This document shows, one piece after another, positions 57,531 through 64,000 of a DNA stretch of 64,000 nucleotides. Both the position numbers and the translations under genes were made by a program. The number at the start of each line of letters is the position of its first letter. The first letter of the stretch is position 1. Source of the stretch: Dryocosmus kuriphilus. Its lineage: Eukaryota > Arthropoda > Insecta > Hymenoptera > Cynipidae. The stretch is taken from NCBI GenBank assembly GCA_038277395.1, contig CM076192.1:49027119-49091118 (forward strand). Reading direction: 5' to 3'. The notes beneath the pieces are model-generated. The model did no database searches and was not told where the DNA came from. It saw only the letters and a program-made list of their open reading frames with translations.

Positions 57531-58798
57531 TACATTCTCATCAGAGAAGGTATTAGATTTATGCAAAATTTGACTTTCGCAGATTTCATGAAAACTCCAC
57601 GTTTTGAGACCTCCAGAATCTGAAAAAAAACGGTTTTTACGACGGTGTCTGTCTGTCTGTTGTCGTTGTCGTCGTCGTCGTCGTCGTTGTTGTCGTCGTC
57701 GTTGTCGTCGCTGTCGTCGTCGTCGGAGCCTGTTCCCACGATAACTTTCGAAGGACTAATCGGATTGGATTGCGCTTTGGTACACTTCTTTAAGAGGTAA
57801 AAAGAAAGGACGAGTTCGTTAACCAGCGGTTTTTGACCAACGGTTATGGTTTTATCCATCAAAAACGGTTTTCACAAAGTCAAAAAATCCATTTTCCGGC
57901 TAAACTATGAGAGATACAAAAAAAATGTAAGAAAGTAAAATTGTTCACCTCAAAAAAATCTACAAATTTTGTCTTAATCGTTTTTTGATAAAATTAACGG
58001 TTTTTGATTTAATCACGAAAACGCTATCAAGATTAAGAAACTCTGGTTTCTCGCCAAAATATTCAAGATATAAAAAAATGGTAAAAAATAAAGTTGTTCA
58101 ATTTAAAAAGATCTACAAATTTTGATTAAACCATTTTTTGATAAAATGCACGGTTTTTGTTTTAATCGATAAAACGTTATTAAAAATCAAAAATTTCAAA
58201 TTTCCTGACAAAATATGGAAGATACGGAAAAATAATACTAAACAAAGTTGTTTGCTTCAAAAAGATCTACAAATTTGCTCTTTATCATTTTTTTGAGTAG
58301 ACGCGTAGTTTTTGAGTTATTCGTGAAATATATTATGAAATATAAAGAAAACCACTTTTCATCAAAACTGTGCAAGATATGAGAAAATATTAACAAGCAG
58401 AATTGTTCACCTTGGAAAGAGCTAAAAAATTTATTTACAAGACTCATCGTTTTACTCTTAAGAATCGAAATCCTCTATTGTGAAAATTTGAAAAATCACT
58501 AAAAAACTTTACCAATCTACAATGTGTTTTAAAAAAATGTAATTATCGAGCGCGAAGTGCGAGTGTCATGATGAGAATGTATTCCTTAAGGGCGATAGAG
58601 CCTTAAGTAAAATAATTTCTTTTTTAATTTTTAATTTAAAGGTTTATACGATCCATAAAACACCGAGCGCGTAGCGCGAGGTGAATAATCTATCGAGCGC
58701 GAAGCGCGAGTGCCAACAGACGCGTGCCTCAGGCGCGCTCATACTTCGCGCGAAACGCTCGATGAGAATGTGCCCGCGAGGCGGGCAGATTTTTTTTT
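57531..58798 (+). mobile_element. family A element, copy A11
   Basis: Complete by its ends. It has a long GTC microsatellite (about 57660-57725), about four minisatellite units, and hairpins with GTA and GAA triloops. The terminal hairpin has GAG in place of GAA (GCGAGGC). Its conserved frame is on the minus strand (57862 downward). Confidence 0.83.
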
Positions 58799-59878
58799 CT
58801 GTGTGGTCATGTTACTCGTTATACACTCGCATTTACCGACTAAAATATACCTAAACTTTGCTCATGTGGTTAAAAAAGCATGAAATTTTGAGTAAATATT
58901 TCTTTTGTCATTAAACCATTTTTAGCGTGTCAACATTTTTTGTCAAATTTGTTGTTTTAATGGTCCCAAAATTGTTTTAAAATGTTGTATTTTTTAACTA
59001 ACTACGCGATATTTAAACTTTCTATTTCTCCTATTAAACTCTTTCAAATTTCGCTAGAAACATTGCAAGTAGTTCAAAATTAACAAAATAGTAACGATCT
59101 TTTTTATAAAGTAAAAAGTTTGATTTTTTTTCCAAAAATGTGCGAGATAAGAAAAACGATTATAGAGTAAAGCTATTCCTATTTAAATGCCCTACAAAAA
59201 GTTATGATTCAACCTTTCGATATTTTGCACCTTTTTCGAAATATTTGCACATATATGTATTTTTTCAAAAAATTACTATGTGTACTCTCTAACTGTGTAA
59301 ATTAGATATAATCGTATCAGAGATACTTTTAAAAATTTCAATATTATTACTGACGATCTCGTTTAAAACAGAAAAGATTTCATTTTCATGAAAAAATTTG
59401 AAACATAAGAAAACTGTTTATTTAAAAAAAATTTGTTTTCGACCTCATTTCCGACTGAAATTTTTTCCTTATAGCTTCTTACTAAGTTTCTGAAAATTAA
59501 ACGATTTCAATAAAAGGTATCTTATATTTTCTCGGGCAATAGATTCTCTAACTTGCCGTCACTCAGTTGTTAATTGAAACGTTTGAAAAATTGTTTTTGA
59601 ATGATTGGAGCCATTAAAAAATGTATTTTTTAAATTAAATGAGTTCAAGTTGTAGAGAAAATTCTTTCCGAGAGTAAGCTAGCATTCATTAAAGTGGTAT
59701 CATTTTTAACTTTTGTGATTTAGTAATAAGAAAAATTTTTTTTCAAACGAGATGCCAAAACCTTATTTCTTTAAATTAATTTAATTTTCGCAGCGTTTCG
59801 AAGGCTAAGCTTTAATGGGGGGGGGGGGGGGGGGGGGGGGGGGGATAATACCGTAAGTAATGCTTGTAATCTTTTTTA
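58799..59878. other. AT-rich stretch with a 28-base G run, no supported gene
   Basis: The G run is at 59817-59844. Otherwise AT-rich, with no recognised gene or repeat. Confidence 0.4.
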
Positions 59879-61048
59879 GTTTTTACATTTTCATCAGAGA
59901 AGGTATTAAATTTATGTAAAATTTGACCCCCCAGTTTTCATCAAATCTCCACGTTTTGAGACCCCCTCAGTCAGAAAGAACGGTTTTTACGACGGTGTCT
60001 GTCTGTCTGTTGTTGTCATTGTCGTAGTCGTTTTCGTTGTCGTTGGCGTTGTCGTCTGTCGTCGCGATAACTTTCGAAGGACTAATCGGATCGAATTGTG
60101 CTTTGGCACGCTTCTTCAGGGTGCAAAAAGAAACGACGAGTTTATTAACCAGCGATTTTTGATCAGTGGTTATGGTTTTATCTATCAAAAACGGTTTGCA
60201 CAAAATCAAAAAAATCATTCTTCCGGCTAAACTAACTATGCGAGATACGAAAAAAATAGTGGACAGTAAAATTGTTCATCTTAAAAATCTGCAAATTTTG
60301 TTTTAATCATTTTTCGATAAAATGCACGGTTTTTGTTTTAATCGAGAAAACGTTATTAAAAACAAAAAAAAAAAAAACTGTGTTTTTTGACAAAATATTC
60401 AAGATACGAAAAAAATTATAATAAGTAAAGTTGTTCAACTCAAAAATGTCTACAAATTTTGTATTGACTATGTTTCGATGACATGCACGGTTTTTATTTT
60501 AATCGAGAAAAACGTTATTAAAAATCAAAAATTCTAATTTCTCGCCAAACTATACAAGATACGAAAAAAATTCTTGTAAACAAAGTTGTTCACCTCAAAA
60601 AAGTCTACATATTTGCTCCCTTTGATTTATTTTAACAGACGCGTAGTTTTTTATTTACTAGTGAAATATATTATGAAATATAAAGAAAACCACTTTTCAG
60701 CAAAACTATATGCAAGATATGAGAAAATATTAACAAGCAGAATTGTTCACCTTGGAAAGAGCTACAAAATTTATTTATAAGACTCATCGTTTTACTTTTA
60801 AGAATCGAAATCCTGCATTGTGAAAATTTGGAAAATCACAAAAAAACTTTACCAATCTACAATGTGTTTTAAAAATGTAATTATCGGGCGCGAAGCGCAT
60901 AGAGCCTTAAGTAGAATAATTTTTTTTTGCAATTTTTAATTTAAAGATTTATACGATCCATAAACACCGAGAGCGTAGCGCGTGGTAAATAACCTATCGA
61001 GCGCGAAGCGCGCGACGAGAATGTGCCCGCGATACGGGCAGATTTTTT
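59879..61048 (+). mobile_element. family A element, copy A12
   Basis: The 5' end is slightly mutated (ACATTTTCATCAG). Position 59926-59940 has CCCCCCAG where other copies have CTTTCGCGG. The hairpin cluster is shortened near 60890, with a deletion that joins GCGAAGCGC to AGAGCC. The terminal hairpin reads CCCGCGATACGGG. Confidence 0.78.
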
Positions 61049-61143
61049 AAATCACTTTTTGTTGTTTTTAGTATGGAAATTTGAGTTTATTTGCGCCAAC
61101 ATTGATTGAAACGGAAGCTTGCGCAGGTGCACCAAGAATGTAA

Positions 61144-61508
61144 TTTTTACATTCGCATCAGAGAAGGTATTAGATTATGTAAAATTGCCCCCCCCCCCCC
61201 CCCCCCCCCAGTTTTCATCAAATATCCATGTTTTGAGACCCCCAGAGTGAGAAAAAAACGGTTTTTACGACGGTGTTTGTTGTCGTCGTCGTTAACCAGT
61301 TCGTTAAACACCTACTTTTAACTAACAGTTATGGTTTTATCCATAAAAAACGGTTTTTACAAAATCAAAAAATCCATTTTCCGGGTAAACTATGCAAGAT
61401 ACGAAAAATTTTAATTCTATTTTCTGGTCAAAATATGCAACACACAAAAAAAATATTAAGAAGTTAAGTTATTTACCTGAAAAAGATGTACAGTTTTGCT
61501 TTAGACCA
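61144..61508 (+). mobile_element. family A element, copy A13, 5' fragment
   Basis: Starts TTTTTACATTCGCATCAG. A run of 22 C (61188-61209) replaces the CTTTCGCGG block. The microsatellite and part of the following segment are deleted. It breaks off at ACCA immediately before the T run that starts copy A14. Confidence 0.72.
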
Positions 61509-62766
61509 TTTTTACATTCTCATCTCAATGAGAAGGTATTAGTTTTATGTGAAAACTGACTTTCGCGGATTTCATGAAATCTCGACGTTTCGTGACCCCC
61601 TGAATCCGAAAAAAAAAAAACGGTTTTTACGACGGTGTCTGTATGTCGTTGTCGTTTTCGTTGTCGTTGTGGTCGTAGTAGGCTGTGAACACGATTACTT
61701 TCGAAGGTCTAATCGAGTTGGGTTGCGCTTTCGCACACTTCTTTAAAGCGTGAAAAGTAAGAACGATTTCGTTAACCAGCAGTTTTTGACCAGTGGTTAT
61801 GGTTTTATCCATCAAAAACGTTTTTCACAAAATCAAAAATCCATTCTCCGGCTAAACTATGCGAAATACATAAAATATGTATATAACAAAAATTTCTTAT
61901 CTTAAAAAAATCTACAAATTTTGTTTTAACCGTTTTTTGCTAAAGTGCACGGTTTTTGTTTTAATCGAAGAAATGTTATTAAACATAAAAAACTGTGGTT
62001 TCCCGACAAAATATTTCAGATACGAAAAAAATGATAATAAAGAAAAATGTTCAAATCAAAAAGATCTACCAAATTTGGTGTAACTATTTTTTGATAAAAT
62101 GTGCGGTTTTGGTTTTAATTGAGAAAACGCCATTAAAAAATAAAAAATTCAAATTTCCCGCCAAATTATGCAAAATACAAAAGAAATGATAATAAACAAA
62201 GTTGTTTAACTGAAAAATTTCTAAAAAATTGCTTCCTGTATTTTTTTTTTGTAAAATCGCATAGTTTTTGAGTTATTCGTGAAATATGTGTTATTTAATA
62301 TGAAGATATCCACTTTTTAGCAAAATTATGAAAGACATGAAAAAATATGAAGTAGCAGAATTGTTCATCTTGGAAAATGCTAGACATTTTATTCATAAGA
62401 CTCATCGTTTTACTTTTAGGAATCGAAAACCTGCATTGTGAAAATTTAGAAAATCACAAAAAAACTTTACTAATCGACAATGGATTTTAGAAAAATTAAT
62501 TGTCGAGCGCGAAGCACGAGTGTCGTGATGAGAATGTATTCCTTAAGGCCGGTAGAGCCTTAAGTATAATAATTTTGTTTCTAATTTTTAGCAAAATAAA
62601 AATTTAATAATTTCATTAAAAGTAGGTGTTTTGAAAGTTTAAGACCCAAGTAACGAAAACCGAGCGCGAAGCGCGACGACCACCAGATCGTGCGCTCTAT
62701 GGGCGCTCAATCTTGCGAGTGAAGCGTGTGATGAGAACGTGCAACCAAAGTGAGCAGACTTTTTCT
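61509..62766 (+). mobile_element. family A element, copy A14 (subfamily 2)
   Basis: The 5' end has the small hairpin TTCTCATCTCAATGAGAA, shared only with A10. The 3' part contains the AAAAGTAGGTGTTTTG block in reverse sense to that described for A10. The terminal hairpin is decayed (GTGCAACCAAAGTGAGCAGA), so this copy looks older than the rest. Confidence 0.75.
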
Positions 62767-64000
62767 GCTCAATTTTGCTCGTCTCGATTAAACAAACACT
62801 TTTTAATATTGCAATTGAAAGCGAAATATTAGATTCGTTAATATTGCAAATCACAAAGAATCAAAAAGTATTAATTAGCTTTAAAAATGTAGTATTTCAA
62901 TAAACAAATTTTTTTGTATACTCGGAATTTGGACTATGGAGGCTTTTTTCTTGCCTTTTAGTTTTTCCATTCTCACTCATACATTTTTCTCATCGAATCA
63001 ATATACTTTCTCCGTTTTGGCTAATTGGACAATTAATTTTGTTGATTTTTTGTCCAGAATCTATTATTTAGTCGAAATAATTAAACTTTTCAGTAAGATA
63101 ATAGAAAGATCAGCTTTAATTTTATTCAACTCGCTGTTTTTTCTTCAATTTTTTTCTGATGGTAAGGCAAAGGCAAGATTTTTGATGACGAAAGGAACAG
63201 ACATGATAAATGTGACCAAATGATGACTCTGATTCGGAAGAAGACGTTTGTGACTTTCGAGGAAAAGCAGAGAGGGATATCGAAGGCGACAGCTTCATCG
63301 ATTTTGAAATAACGCTTTCCTGGGTGGCGTCGTTAAGCGTCGACAGGCGTCGGCTCTGTGCCAAAGCGTAGAAAAAGGCGTTGCAATGTAACTGCTGTAG
63401 AAATAGAGATGTTCTTATAGGGTGATCGTTAGTCACGCAAATGTTGCTTCGTAAAAAAATGGAAGTTTGACGAGTGGTCTTGAAAACTGCAGAATCGGCT
63501 TTGCTATAAAGAAGAAGTAGAAACTCCGTCTCAAGATAAGAGAGCAAAATATATCTTTCACTAGAAGAATGCTTTAACCCAAAATTCGACCCTAAAAGTC
63601 GAACCGATTCGCAGTTTTAATTTTTTCTTTTCGAAAACGTTAAAACAATCCCCCCAATAATAATAATTGAAGCCTGTTAATTTTTTGCCGTCTGAAGTGT
63701 TTTCTAAGGCCTTATTAAGTACAAAAACAAGGTTTGACAGCTTGCAATGACGTCCGAAACGACGCACTTAACGATCGGACCAATCGTAAAAGCAGGCGGA
63801 GCTGCAAAGTGGAGATAAGGTCTTCACCACGAGGGAGAGAGATAAAGTGACAAAAATAATAAGGGGAGTAAAAGGAGAAGATACAAGTAGAGTATATTGC
63901 GAGCAAAGGAAGAAAAAATGAAATAAGCGTAGAGGTGAAAAAGAAAAGAGAAAAAAAGTGTCGAGGTAAAAGGGTAACCGTTACGCTTGAGACGAGTAAC
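62767..64000. other. unique stretch at the window end, no supported gene
   Basis: Frames at 62936-63223 plus and 63122-63547 minus show no domain and overlap each other. The composition becomes purine-rich after 63820. A host gene outside the window could extend here, but nothing shows it. Confidence 0.35.

Noticed and set aside
63122..63547. 141-codon minus-strand frame
   Set aside because: No domain; it overlaps a plus-strand frame, and there is no supporting splice or repeat evidence.

Overview
The window is AT-rich eukaryotic nuclear DNA dominated by transposable elements and their relics. Mariner transposases, tRNA-derived SINEs, a Penelope-like element, hAT and piggyBac-type MITEs, a THAP fragment and a multi-exon DUF4806-like gene together suggest an insect or other arthropod. 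The species cannot be named from the sequence. No intact host gene could be supported. The only undamaged long coding frame of a known family is the C-terminal part of a mariner transposase cut by the left edge of the window.

Layout. 0-3.1 kb: two copies of one mariner family in opposite orientation, the second internally deleted. 3.3-11.4 kb: an old inverted repeat of several kilobases that encloses a 149-bp tandem repeat, a copy of family A, a foldback element set in an AATTTTGG-type simple repeat, and a tRNA-like relic. 11.4-15.0 kb: a TA-flanked MITE, then a 2.3-kb hAT-type element holding three smaller inverted-repeat elements. 15.5-16.7 kb: a rearranged Penelope-like element with a hammerhead-like core. 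18-20.4 kb: retrotransposon zinc-knuckle, THAP and unrecognised coding relics. 20.8-32.6 kb: elements with CCCGTG-type ends, one of which (26.94-30.73 kb) encloses a decayed six-exon DUF4806-like gene. 33-39 kb: a SINE, a 234-bp satellite array of 13 units, a 48-base G run and a second SINE. 40.5-47 kb and 54.3-62.8 kb: dense clusters of family A. 48.2-49.4 kb: a third, unrelated mariner. 49.6-52.1 kb: a strand-asymmetric pyrimidine/purine block.

Family A is the most striking content. About 14 copies or fragments, each about 1.2-1.3 kb when complete, share one plan: a 5' end ACATTCTCATC, a variable GTC/GAC microsatellite, an internal minisatellite of about 150 bp, several GC-rich hairpins, an inverted copy of the 5' motif (GATGAGAATGT), a terminal hairpin GCCCGCGAAGCGGGC, and a T run. 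This asymmetric arrangement resembles the non-autonomous Helentron derivatives called HINE or DINE-1. Most of the hairpins carry a GNA triloop on a GCGNAGC core, and N varies between copies.

Nothing here works as a pathway. The relationships are those of nesting, duplication and decay among mobile elements. Repeat boundaries and identities were judged by eye; no alignment or database search was run.
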